From contig NZ_JAFREP010000015.1 in the NCBI RefSeq assembly GCF_017377855.1, forward strand, positions 62,001 to 126,000: DNA of 64,000 nucleotides. The letters are read 5' to 3'. Under the pieces are notes generated by a model. It had not been told where the DNA came from, did not search any database, and was given only the letters and a program-made list of their open reading frames with translations. Every line of letters starts with the position of its first letter. Position 1 is the stretch's first letter. Positions 1-9,200 of this stretch are shown piece by piece. The position numbers and the translations under genes were made by a program. The stretch comes from Acanthopleuribacter pedis (GTDB lineage Bacteria > Acidobacteriota > Holophagae > Acanthopleuribacterales > Acanthopleuribacteraceae).

Positions 1-1995
1 GGGCGCGGGCACCGCGGCGGGTGGGGCACCGCCGGAAATGAGCGCATCAATCGCCGTCTTATCCAACATATCTCCGCCGGCCGGGGCCGGGTTGGCCGGT
101 GCAGGCGCGGGGCTGGGCGCGGCGGCGTTTCCGGCGATCAAGGCATCAATCGCCGCTTGGTCCAAAAGCTCCGGTCCGCCTGAAGGCGGCGCGGATGCAG
201 GAGCGGCCGGGGGCGGAGCGGCTGCCTGCCCGGCTAATAAGGCGTCTACCGCGGCTTGGTCGAGCGTCGTTTCAGCAGGTGCGGCATGCTGTGCCGCCAA
301 CAGTGCGTCTACGGCATTTTGATCCAACGCGGCGGTTTCAACAGGCGCGCCACCGCCGCTCTGACCGGCAATCATCGCATCGATGGCCGCTTGATCCAGC
401 AAGCCGCCACCGTCGTCCGCCGCGGCCGGGGTCGCACCGCCGCCGCTCTGACCGGCCAGCATCGCATCGATCGCCGCTTGATCCAGCATGCCCCCGCCGT
501 CGTCCGCCGCGGCAGGGGCCGCACCGCCGCCGCTCTGACCGGCAAGCATCGCATCGATGGCCGCTTGATCCAGCATGCCCCCGCCGTCGTCCGCCGCGGC
601 AGGGGCCCCACCGCCGCCGCTCTGACCGGCCAGCATCGCATCGATGGCCGCTTGATCCAGCAAGCCGCCACCGTCGTCTGCCGCGGCCGGGGTCCCGCCA
701 CCGCTCTGACCTGCCAACATCGCGTCAATCGCCGCTTGATCTAACAAGCCTCCCGATTCTCCCGCCGGTTCCGGGGCCGCCGCTTGCGCCCCGCCGCCTT
801 GCTGTTGCGCCAACATTGCATCGATGGCCGCTTGATCCAGCAAGCCGCCACCGTCGTCCGCCGCGGCCGGGGTCCCGCCACCGCCGCTCTGACCTGCCAA
901 CATCGCGTCAATCGCCGCTTGATCTAACAAGCCGCCCGATTCTCCCGCCGGTTCCGGGGCCGCCGCTTGCGTCCCGCCGCCTTGCTGTTGCGCCAACATT
1001 GCATCGATGGCCGCTTGGTCCAGCAAGCCGCCACCATCGTCCGCCGCGGCCGGGGTCCCGCCACCGCCGCTCTGACCTGCCAACATCGCGTCAATCGCCG
1101 CTTGATCTAACAAGCCTCCCGATTCTCCCGCCGGTTCCGGGGCCGCCGCTTGCGCCCCGCCGCCTTGCTGCTGCGCCAACATTGCATCGATGGCCGCTTG
1201 GTCCAGCAAGCCGCCACCATCGTCCGCCGCGGCCGGGGTCCCACCACCGCCGCTCTGACCTGCCAACATCGCGTCAATCGCCGCTTGATCTAACAAGCCG
1301 CCCGATTCTCCCGCCGGTTCCGGGGCCGCCGGTTCCGGGGCCGCCGCTTGCGCCCCGCCGCCTTGCTGTTGCGCCAACATCGCATCGATGGCCGCTTGAT
1401 CCAGTAAGCCCCCGCCCGCATCCTCCGCGGGTGCCGGTGCCGGTGCCGGTGCCGGTGCCGGCGCGGCGCTCGCTTTCGGCGTCTTGCCGCCCCCCGCACT
1501 TTGTTGGGCCAGTAGGGCGTCAATCGCCGCCTGGTCCATCATCCCACCCGAATCCGCGGGCGGTGGCTGGGGCGCCGGCTTCGGTGGCGGCGCCTTGACC
1601 GCACCGCTCTGGTGTTGGGCAAGCAAAGCGTCAATCGCCGCTTGATCCATCATCCCGCCGCCGGCCGTCTCGTTCGCGGGTGTGGGTTGCGGTGGCGCGG
1701 GTGTCGGGGTTGGGGCGGCGGCTTGCCGGGGTGGCGCCGGTTTACCGGCACGTTGCGCCAACAGGGCGTCGATTCCCGCTTGGTCGAGCGATCCCGCGTC
1801 GGCCGGCGCCGTGGGCGCGGGGGCAGACTTTTCCGGCTCGGCAGAATTTGCAGCTTTTCCTTGTTGTGCCTGGGCGATCAGTTTGTCAATGTCAGATTGA
1901 TCCATCATCCCGCCGGACGAACCCTCATCCGCGGTCTCGCCGCCCTGATTACCGAGCAGCATGCTGATCTCTTCCTGACTTAACTTCTCTTTCAT
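1..1995 (-). CDS. FliM-N-peptide-like multirepeat protein (5' part, runs off the left edge)
   Basis: The minus strand is open from an ATG at 1995 to base 1, giving 665 codons with no stop, so the C-terminus lies outside the window. The protein begins MKEKLSQEEISMLLG, which matches the LSQxEIDALL start of FliM and FliY. It then carries about 20 more copies of (L/M)DQAAIDA(L/M)LA(Q/G), at roughly 1895, 1775, 1645, 1525, 1395, 1282, 1195, 1099, 1012, 916, 832, 730, 652, 562, 478, 391, 322, 253, 154 and 61. They are joined by Gly/Ala/Pro linkers. Between about 730 and 1400 the unit is a near-identical 183-nt (61-residue) pair of motifs. There is no signal peptide or membrane segment. Long plus-strand frames over it are Arg/Pro/His-rich shadows. 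Function is unknown. Seen: the repeats. Inferred: a multivalent docking scaffold for a CheY-like receiver. Confidence 0.88.
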   Translation of the reverse strand, partial: MKEKLSQEEISMLLGNQGGETADEGSSGGMMDQSDIDKLIAQAQQGKAANSAEPEKSAPAPTAPADAGSLDQAGIDALLAQRAGKPAPPRQAAAPTPTPAPPQPTPANETAGGGMMDQAAIDALLAQHQSGAVKAPPPKPAPQPPPADSGGMMDQAAIDALLAQQSAGGGKTPKASAAPAPAPAPAPAPAEDAGGGLLDQAAIDAMLAQQQGGGAQAAAPEPAAPEPAGESGGLLDQAAIDAMLAGQSGGGGTPAAADDGGGLLDQAAIDAMLAQQQGGGAQAAAPEPAGESGGLLDQAAIDAMLAGQSGGGGTPAAADDGGGLLDQAAIDAMLAQQQGGGTQAAAPEPAGESGGLLDQAAIDAMLAGQSGGGGTPAAADDGGGLLDQAAIDAMLAQQQGGGAQAAAPEPAGESGGLLDQAAIDAMLAGQSGGGTPAAADDGGGLLDQAAIDAMLAGQSGGGGAPAAADDGGGMLDQAAIDAMLAGQSGGGAAPAAADDGGGMLDQAAIDAMLAGQSGGGATPAAADDGGGLLDQAAIDAMIAGQSGGGAPVETAALDQNAVDALLAAQHAAPAETTLDQAAVDALLAGQAAAPPPAAPASAPPSGGPELLDQAAIDALIAGNAAAPSPAPAPANPAPAGGDMLDKTAIDALISGGAPPAAVPAP

Positions 1996-2218
1996 GAAGA
2001 CGTGTCCAAAACCATCGCTGGGAAATATCTGCCGAATAAATCACGAAAAGCCCGACTAAGGTCCTTTATCTAGCAGATACCATACCGATTTCACCTGCAT
2101 CTGCGCCCAACCCCTGCAACCGGAACAGCAAGGCCCGCAACGCGCGTTTTCCCAACCTGGCAAAACCAGGGCGCCGACAAGAAACGGCGCCACGCGCGCC
2201 CGAAATGCCCCAAACAGC

Positions 2219-2467
2219 TAACCCGCATTGCTTGCAAGGAATTCTGCTACGGGGCAACCCATGCGATTACCAGGGTTTGCCTCCCGCGGGGCGGCCTTCC
2301 GCGGGGCGGCCTTCCGCGGGGCGGCCTTCCGCATTACTTGGTCGAGCCGCCTTCGCCTTAGCTGCTACGCCGAAAGGTCGAACCCCTATGTCGTGGCTTG
2401 GTCGTAATCCTCATACTCACAAGGCTTTCAGCTTCTCGCGACGAATCCTTGTGAGAGATGCGGGCTA
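2219..2467. mobile_element. Family A inverted-repeat element, copy A1 (MITE-like)
   Basis: About 249 bp bounded by imperfect 22-bp inverted repeats at 2219-2240 and 2446-2467 (17 of 22 positions match). The end sequence is close to TAACCCGCATTTCTCACAAGG. The same ends bound copies at 36321-36513 and 42030-42302. Internal sequence (CGGGGCAACCC, TGCGAT, AGGGTTTGCC, GCTGCTACGCCGAA) is shared with the 42.0-kb copy. No coding sequence is credible inside. It is probably a non-autonomous transposon-like repeat. Confidence 0.72.
2284..2328. repeat. 3 x 15-bp tandem repeat inside element A1
   Basis: Three perfect head-to-tail copies of CCGCGGGGCGGCCTT at 2284-2298, 2299-2313 and 2314-2328. The corresponding place in the 42.0-kb copy has a single, slightly different unit, so the array arose locally. 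Confidence 0.9.
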
Positions 2468-2710
2468 ACGGCTTTGGCACGAAGGCGGTCCACCAATAGC
2501 TGCCAAGGGTGCTTTCCTTTTTTATCGACCCACATTCGCGGTTCCTGAAGCACCTTACCCACTTTCTCAAAACCGTCGCTGATTGAGTTAACGAAATTAC
2601 GATCTTGAACCGAAAAAGAAAGAAAACAAGATGCGGGGGAAGACGGGCCTCACATGAAGCGCGCCTCGTATGCCCCATCCCCCGATTCCCGTCACAATGC
2701 GGAGGTCCCC

Positions 2711-3046
2711 GTGACTGAAAACCGGAGATCCTACAAACGCTTCGAAACCGATATGGTGTTCTGGATGAAGACGTTGGATACCGACGACAGTTTTAACCCA
2801 TTCTTCGTAGAAAACATAAGCGCGGGCGGGATCTTGGTGAACACCCGGATCCCCCTGGCCGTCGGAAACAACATGCTGCTGAGTTTCGAATTGCCGCAAC
2901 ACACCGATCTGATCGAAGCAACCGCCGAGGTCCGCTACACCAAAGAAATCCGTAAAAACCACTTTCAATCAGGCTTAAAGTTTACGTCCGTTGACGGAGT
3001 CCCCTCCTCCGTCCTGCTTGATTACTTGGAAGAAATTTTCCAGTAA
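2711..3046 (+). CDS. PilZ-domain protein
   Basis: Small single-domain protein of 111 residues. It shows the two PilZ c-di-GMP signatures: an N-terminal arginine-rich RRSYKR (RxxxR type) and NISAGG, the (D/N)xSxxG motif, about 30 residues later. PilZ proteins bind c-di-GMP and relay it to pili, motility or exopolysaccharide machinery. I chose the GTG at 2711 because a perfect GGAGG lies 5 nt upstream. An in-frame ATG at 2654 would add 19 residues outside the domain. The gene stands alone, convergent with the sensor gene that ends at 3068. In a window rich in type IV pilus genes it may act on pili, but nothing in the sequence fixes its target. Confidence 0.85.
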   Translation: MTENRRSYKRFETDMVFWMKTLDTDDSFNPFFVENISAGGILVNTRIPLAVGNNMLLSFELPQHTDLIEATAEVRYTKEIRKNHFQSGLKFTSVDGVPSSVLLDYLEEIFQ

Positions 3047-3067
3047 CCATGTGCCGGGAACCGTGGT

Positions 3068-6000
3068 TCATACAGCGGATTCGTTTTCTTCCACCGGCAG
3101 AACCAAACTCAAATGGGCCGAACGATCCGTTGCGGATGTTTCGACCTGAAGCGATGCAGAGAAATCGGCCAGCAGGCGCCGACAAAGGGCAAAATCCATG
3201 CCTGCCAAGCTATCCAGATCAGGCTCCTCGGCCAAAGCCTGGAGTTCCTCCATCGAATAGCCGACCCCGCTAAAGCCGATCTCCACTTTAACCTCGCGCC
3301 GACCAAAAGGGCGTGTGGTGATTTTCAGCTTACGCATTTCGCCCTCCTTGATCGTGTCAAGGGAATTCCGACCACAGCGCACCAACAACACCAGCACCTG
3401 CATTAATCGAGCCTTGGGAACCTTCACCAATGAGACCGGCATCAAGTCCTGAATCAACTCGACTTGGTTCTCCAACAAAATCGATTGTTTAATGCGACAC
3501 ACATCTTCCACCACAATGTTGAGATCCACTGTTTCCTCAAATGAGGTTAACTTGGCGTATTGCTGCTGGGCCTCCACCAATCCACATACCTGGTGCACCA
3601 ACTCGCGAAAACCCACCACCTGTTCAATTTGCTCCTCCCAACGCGCGGCAAGCGCGTCACGAAGCCGTTCGTACGCGGCAACTCGGGCCATGGCCTCTTC
3701 CTCATCCCATGCTTCGGCGCCGCGATCAAACGCCGCTTGCAGGCGGGCGGCCTCAGCCCGCAACCCATCCAGCCCCGTATTCTGGTTCAGGCCCCGCTTC
3801 AAGCCGCGAATGTATTGGTCCAATTGACTCAAGGTCTGGTCCACGTTCTGCAAAACACTCATGCCGATTTCGGCCATGCCCGCGTAATGAAACCGCTGCA
3901 CCATCACCTGGTTCAACTCAGTTTGCTGTCGGGCAAAGGTTTTGAGCTCTTTTTGGCCTTCCGCAAGGGATTGAGCCACACGTTGATGACGCCCCCGCCC
4001 CTGAAAATGCAGAAAGCCAACCAACAACAAGCAACCCACCACAATCGAAACGGGCAACCACAATCGCATGGAAGCCAGCCAGGACACGCCCGCTACTTCT
4101 AGCACCAAATCCGCCGTCGCCCCTCGATTCACACCGGCTTGCCGAATCCTTACCTGGTAATGACCCGGCGCCAATCCACTGAGAAACACCGAGCCCCGTT
4201 CGCTAATCGGCAAATCCCGCGTTTGGGTGCCGCTGAGTTGTGCCGTAAAAACCGGAGGATCAGACACCGCCAAACGCGCGGCGGTAAACAACACCTCAAT
4301 GCGCCGTGTTTCGGCCGGAACCGCCAAGGGCCCCTCGGGGAAAAACGCACGGCCGTCTAACCGAACGGCATTCAGAACGGGAACAACCGGCGCATCGGGG
4401 CGCACGGCACGGGTGGGATCAATGCGCACCAAACCCGCCACGGTGGGAAACCACAATCCACCGTCACGTGAAATCATGCCCGCGGGATGGGTTCCCCCGG
4501 AACATTCGGCACTGAGCATCCCGTGGCGATGATCCAACAACAAACCATCGATCCGCTCGCGGGTTCCCGCGGCCAATTGGTTCAAATCCCGTTTGGCCAC
4601 CCGGAAAATGCCACGATGGCTGCTTATCCAGAAATAACCCAGCCCGTCCAGAAGGACCCGAAACGGTTTGTTGTCAAAAAAACCTTGATCGGAGGTAATC
4701 GTAAAATCGCGGTCGCCTTGAATGCGAATCAAGCCGCGTCCATAGGTCGCGACCCACACAATCCCTTCTGAATCGATAAAAAGATCGGCGATAAAGCCTT
4801 CGTCGAGCCGAGCTTCGAAGGTTCCCCCCGCATCGGAATCCAAGCGGTACAAACCGTGGGCGGTGCCAACCCAAGGCCGGCCCGCCTCATCAAAGGTCAA
4901 GGCCGTCACCGGTTCGGGGAAGGCGCGCTGCTTGATGATGGTGAAATCGTCCAAGTCTACCAAGGAGAGCCCTTTTCCCCCACCAACCCACAGGCGACGC
5001 GTCCCCGGTTGCAGCGCCATAACCCGGACCCGCCGACCCTCATGCCATTCGGTCAGCGCTTTCTGGACGGTAAAACCGGTCTCATCTCTGACCAGCACCG
5101 TGCCACTGTCGTAGCCAACCCACAACCGTTCCGCCTGTTTATCCATGGCCAGGCTGTACACCAAGGATTCGGGATAACCTTCTTCCGAACCATACCAGTG
5201 AACCGTCTCCCCGTCCTTACACCCCAAGCCACCAAGCGTACCGAACCACAAACGCCCCCGACCATCCTCCACCGTACAACGCACTACCGCGTTTCGCAAA
5301 CCCTGATCCACACCGAACGTGACCACCCGCCCCGTGCGGAAGCGAACCAAGCCGGAGAGATAATAGCCGAGCCACATCCGCCCGACACGGTCCGCGTAGA
5401 GCACTTGCGCAAAGTCTCGCTCCACGCGTTTTTCGAAAACCGGCTTTTCTTCGCGCCAATCAAAACGAAACAAGACGTGATAACCCGCAACCCACATACG
5501 ACCGGAACCCGCAATTTCCAAGGCGCTTAAACCACGATCCAATCCCGGCTGATCACGGCCGACCCAAACAAAGGTCTCCCCTACTTGCCGCAATAAACCC
5601 GCCGAGGTAGCAAACCACATCCGCCCACGGGGATCCCGTTTCATATCGGCCACCAGCACAGGACCCTCGATACCGGGAACGGGCAGAAATCGTACGGAAC
5701 GACTGTCGCCGCGGTACAACCCGGAGTTTCGCGCGATCCATACCCCGCCTTCTCCATCCAAGGCCAGACTGTTGACCGTGTCGTAACCCGTCACCGAGCC
5801 GGGATCAACTTGCTGAACCCCGCCGTCTACAATCTTTAGGAGTTCACCCCGTAAGCCGCCCGCCCACATTTGGCCCGGCCCCGCCCAACAGAGCGCGGTG
5901 ACGGTTACCTTGGTAAGCCCTTCAATTTCCTGAACTTGGCGCCGGTAGGGGCCGCTTAAAAGAAACAAACCGCGATTGGTGCCCACCCACAATACCCCGG

Positions 6001-6283
6001 CATCCGTTTCCACCAACGACAAAATTTCACGACCTTGCAGCGGGGAAACATGTTCACTCCAATTCTCAAAGGTAACCCCGTCAAAACGCACCAGACCTTG
6101 CTGGGTACCGACCCACAGGAACCCGTCGTGGCCCTGTAAAACAGCGGTGACATGGTCCTGTGGCAAGCCCTGGGCCACCGACCAATGGTCGCGAACCAAC
6201 TGGCTGAACTGAAGATTGCCGTCCAAGGCAAAACCCGGCGACACAAGCAGCCACAACACCAAGCATCCAAGAATCTGTTTCAT
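3068..6283 (-). CDS. Two-component propeller sensor with degenerate kinase core (pseudokinase)
   Basis: 1071 residues: a signal peptide (MKQILGCLVLWLLVSPGFA), about a dozen Reg_prop beta-propeller blades (repeated xxLWVGTxxGL motifs, residues about 30-620), a Y_Y_Y-like Ig domain (about 640-730), one membrane helix (about 741-760), a coiled coil and a kinase-like end. This is the layout of hybrid or propeller histidine kinases that sense periplasmic ligands. The catalytic signs are broken. The H-box reads SVLQNVDQT, with Gln (about residue 812) where the neighbour has His. The N-box reads RCGRNSLD. The G1 motif is GFSGVGY, so the ATP-binding Asp is gone. The G2 glycines are also lost. It probably works by dimerising with, or tuning, the intact kinase encoded 12 nt upstream. 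The reading frame is intact. Confidence 0.88.
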   Translation of the reverse strand: MKQILGCLVLWLLVSPGFALDGNLQFSQLVRDHWSVAQGLPQDHVTAVLQGHDGFLWVGTQQGLVRFDGVTFENWSEHVSPLQGREILSLVETDAGVLWVGTNRGLFLLSGPYRRQVQEIEGLTKVTVTALCWAGPGQMWAGGLRGELLKIVDGGVQQVDPGSVTGYDTVNSLALDGEGGVWIARNSGLYRGDSRSVRFLPVPGIEGPVLVADMKRDPRGRMWFATSAGLLRQVGETFVWVGRDQPGLDRGLSALEIAGSGRMWVAGYHVLFRFDWREEKPVFEKRVERDFAQVLYADRVGRMWLGYYLSGLVRFRTGRVVTFGVDQGLRNAVVRCTVEDGRGRLWFGTLGGLGCKDGETVHWYGSEEGYPESLVYSLAMDKQAERLWVGYDSGTVLVRDETGFTVQKALTEWHEGRRVRVMALQPGTRRLWVGGGKGLSLVDLDDFTIIKQRAFPEPVTALTFDEAGRPWVGTAHGLYRLDSDAGGTFEARLDEGFIADLFIDSEGIVWVATYGRGLIRIQGDRDFTITSDQGFFDNKPFRVLLDGLGYFWISSHRGIFRVAKRDLNQLAAGTRERIDGLLLDHRHGMLSAECSGGTHPAGMISRDGGLWFPTVAGLVRIDPTRAVRPDAPVVPVLNAVRLDGRAFFPEGPLAVPAETRRIEVLFTAARLAVSDPPVFTAQLSGTQTRDLPISERGSVFLSGLAPGHYQVRIRQAGVNRGATADLVLEVAGVSWLASMRLWLPVSIVVGCLLLVGFLHFQGRGRHQRVAQSLAEGQKELKTFARQQTELNQVMVQRFHYAGMAEIGMSVLQNVDQTLSQLDQYIRGLKRGLNQNTGLDGLRAEAARLQAAFDRGAEAWDEEEAMARVAAYERLRDALAARWEEQIEQVVGFRELVHQVCGLVEAQQQYAKLTSFEETVDLNIVVEDVCRIKQSILLENQVELIQDLMPVSLVKVPKARLMQVLVLLVRCGRNSLDTIKEGEMRKLKITTRPFGRREVKVEIGFSGVGYSMEELQALAEEPDLDSLAGMDFALCRRLLADFSASLQVETSATDRSAHLSLVLPVEENESAV

Positions 6284-6295
6284 CCCTGTTTCATC

Positions 6296-9200
6296 CTAAG
6301 TACTCCGAATCAACAGTTTAAAGGCGGCACCACCCAGGGGACCGCGGCCGACGACGGTCAAATCACCCTCCATCTCACGCATCACCTTGCGGCAAAAATG
6401 AAGCCCGAACCCATGGCCGCCCACTTTGGTGGTAAAACCATGACCAAACAAATGGGCCATGTGATCTTCCGCGATGCCCGGTCCGGAATCATTGACTTCG
6501 ACCACCACAAACCCATCCTGTTGGTAGCTCAAAATGGAAATCAACCGCTTGCCGCCAGGTTCATTTTCCAACATGGCCTCACAGGCGTTTTTGATGAGGT
6601 TCACCAAAATTTGTAGGATTTGAGACTTCTTTCCGCGCACCGGCTCTAGGGGTAACAAGTCATGTTCTACTTCAATACTGTACTTTCGCAAGGTGTGGCT
6701 CTGCATTTTCACCGCATCCTCAATCAGGATGTTGATGTCGAACAGCTCGAAAATCGGTTTTTGGATCTCACTCACCGAAAGCACCAACTCCTTCATATGA
6801 GCTGACTGCACCTGGAGGTTGGCAACCTCGTCAAATAAGTCCTGCTGGTGCTGATCCAATAAGTCGGCTATTTGCGTGTACGTCTCCGGTAACCGCCGCG
6901 CCCGAGGTGAATGTGCCAAAAAGGTGCGTCGCGCCGCGGCTGTTTCGGGGAACAAGGTGCCAATGCGTGTCAAAACCCCGTAGACCCCGGTGCCACGCAA
7001 TAACTTTTCAATGACCCCCGCCGATACGGAGACACTGTTCAAGACATTGCCCATGTTGTGCAACAAGTGGGTCACTACCTCATTTTGAGAAGCCTGCCCA
7101 CCCACTTCGTCGATTTGGTGTTGGGCCCGCGCCAGTCGCGCGCGGCTTTCTTCCACCGCCATATAAACCTTGCCGTGTTTGACGGCCACCGGGCGGTAAG
7201 CCTTTTTAAACCAATGTCGCTGGGCACCAATCAAGGCGGCCCCTAGGATTGCCGCCGCCAAAGCCAGACCCGCGAGCAGTCCGCCTTGGGCAAACCAAGG
7301 CGTCGGTACCGTCACCGGTAGCACCGACGTAGCCTGCAAATCACCCCGGCCGAATGCCCGAACTTCGAACTGGTATTCCCCCGGCGGAACATGGGTGTAA
7401 TCCAACCGAGACAATGCATTGACCTGGTCCCATTCACGATCAAACCCGGCCAAACGCGCGTAAACATTGAGTGAACCGGGCGCGCGATGTTCAATCGCGG
7501 AAAAATGAAGTGCCAATTGCTGAAAATCAGGCGGTAACAAAACAGGTGCCTGAAGGGGCAAATCCCGACCGTCCACGGTGAGTTTTTCGAGGATGACCGT
7601 CGGTTCCCGCCACCGTTGTGTCGCGCGGGCACGCAGGTCGGGATCAACCAAAACGGCACCGGCCGTGGTGGCAAACACCAGACGGCCGTCGCTGAGTCGC
7701 ACCAGACCGGGCGAGCCACCCATATTGCATTCAGCCCGCACCATGCCGTCGGCCTGCCCGAACAGGAAAACCCGATTCAAGGCAACCCCGGTGTCCAAGG
7801 CTTCATCGAGAAGAGACGGTGTCACCATGAATACCCCAATGTTGGAAGGGATCCACAGGTTGCCCTCCGCGTCGGAGAGAACCCCAAACAGGGATTGCCC
7901 CTCCAATTCGGGAATACGCACCGGCCGAGGTTGATCCGCGTCAAAAACCCATAAGCCGGCGCCCGTCACGGAGAACACCACTCGGTTGCGGGCGTCGAAA
8001 CCAACCGCCAGCACATCCACCCCGTCCACACCCATCTCATCTAGGGGGTAATGATCAATGCCGGCTTCACGTTTCACCAAAAGGCCTTTATCGGTCCCCA
8101 GCCACAAGGCACCGTTCTCATCCTCAGCCATGCTTTGCACGGTGGCGGCATCCAAGCCATGCTCTTGAAAGAGCCGGAAAACCGTCCCGTCAAAACCCCC
8201 TAATCCTTCCGCCATCCCAAACCAGATGCGCGACGTCCGATCCACGAAAAGCGGGAATACCAAACCGGGCTCCACCACATCGCCGCCGGCGTCCCGCATC
8301 ACCACCTTGCTAAGCGCGCGCCCGTCCCAGCGCATCAAGCCCGAAAGTGTGCCCATCAACACGCCGCCGGCCCCGTCGTCGGCGAGCGAAAAAGCGCGTA
8401 TGTTCCTAAGCGGTTCCGGTAGCGGGAGCACCGCCCCGGTTCGCGCATCCAGCCAGGTCAAGCGTCCCCCGTCACGGCCCAGCCACAGAACCCCTTGGTG
8501 GCCGAAAACAGTCCAGGTGAGCGCGTCCTGTAACCCTTTTCCGGGCAAGAACGTTTGAAACAAACCAGGATTAAAACGATGCACGCCGTTTTCAAAATTC
8601 GCGACCCACATGTAACCCTCGCGATCTTCAAACAAGGCCGTAATCCGTCCCAGCGGAATGCCTTGGATGGATTCAAAAAACCGCGTTTCACCGTCCGCGT
8701 AGAGACCTAAACCAAAAGTCGTTCCAAACCACAACACGCCTTGCCGGTCCCGTGCCAAGGTTAAGATTCTGCCGCGATCTGATTGGGCCTTATCTGAAAA
8801 AACAAGGGTGGCTCGATCCCCCTCAAGGCACCACAAACCCAGGTCCCCATCGGCAACCCAAACCTTGTCACCTTCCGTCAACAAAGCCTGAACATCGTTC
8901 GGCGCAAAATTGGGAAACACCACCTTTTCAAAGTTTCCGTCACGTCCCCGCAGCAAACCCCCGGCACCACCGGCCCAAATGGTTCCGTCCGTTTCAGCCA
9001 AGGCCTTGATGGTCCGCAACGAAACCGACGAAACCGGTGCCAAAGAGGCCCCCTCCCCACGAAACAAACCGTTGCCACCAGTGCCCACCCATAGGGCTCC
9101 CGAATGATCGAGGAACAAGGCACGCACGGGTCGTCCCCCCACGGCATCTTGGCTGTATGCCCGCGTCACGGCTTGGTCCTGAAAACGCCACACACCCTGC

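Noticed and set aside
730-1400. Possible CRISPR-like periodic repeats
   Set aside because: The unit is 183 nt, coding and in frame, with no repeat-spacer pattern and no cas genes nearby.
99-1598. 499-residue plus-strand open frame rich in Arg, Pro and His
   Set aside because: It is antisense to the repeat gene. The minus-strand frame gives coherent motifs and a clean start; this frame reflects repeat composition.
2205-2468. Short frames over element A1 on both strands
   Set aside because: They follow the tandem array and inverted repeats and have no start signals.
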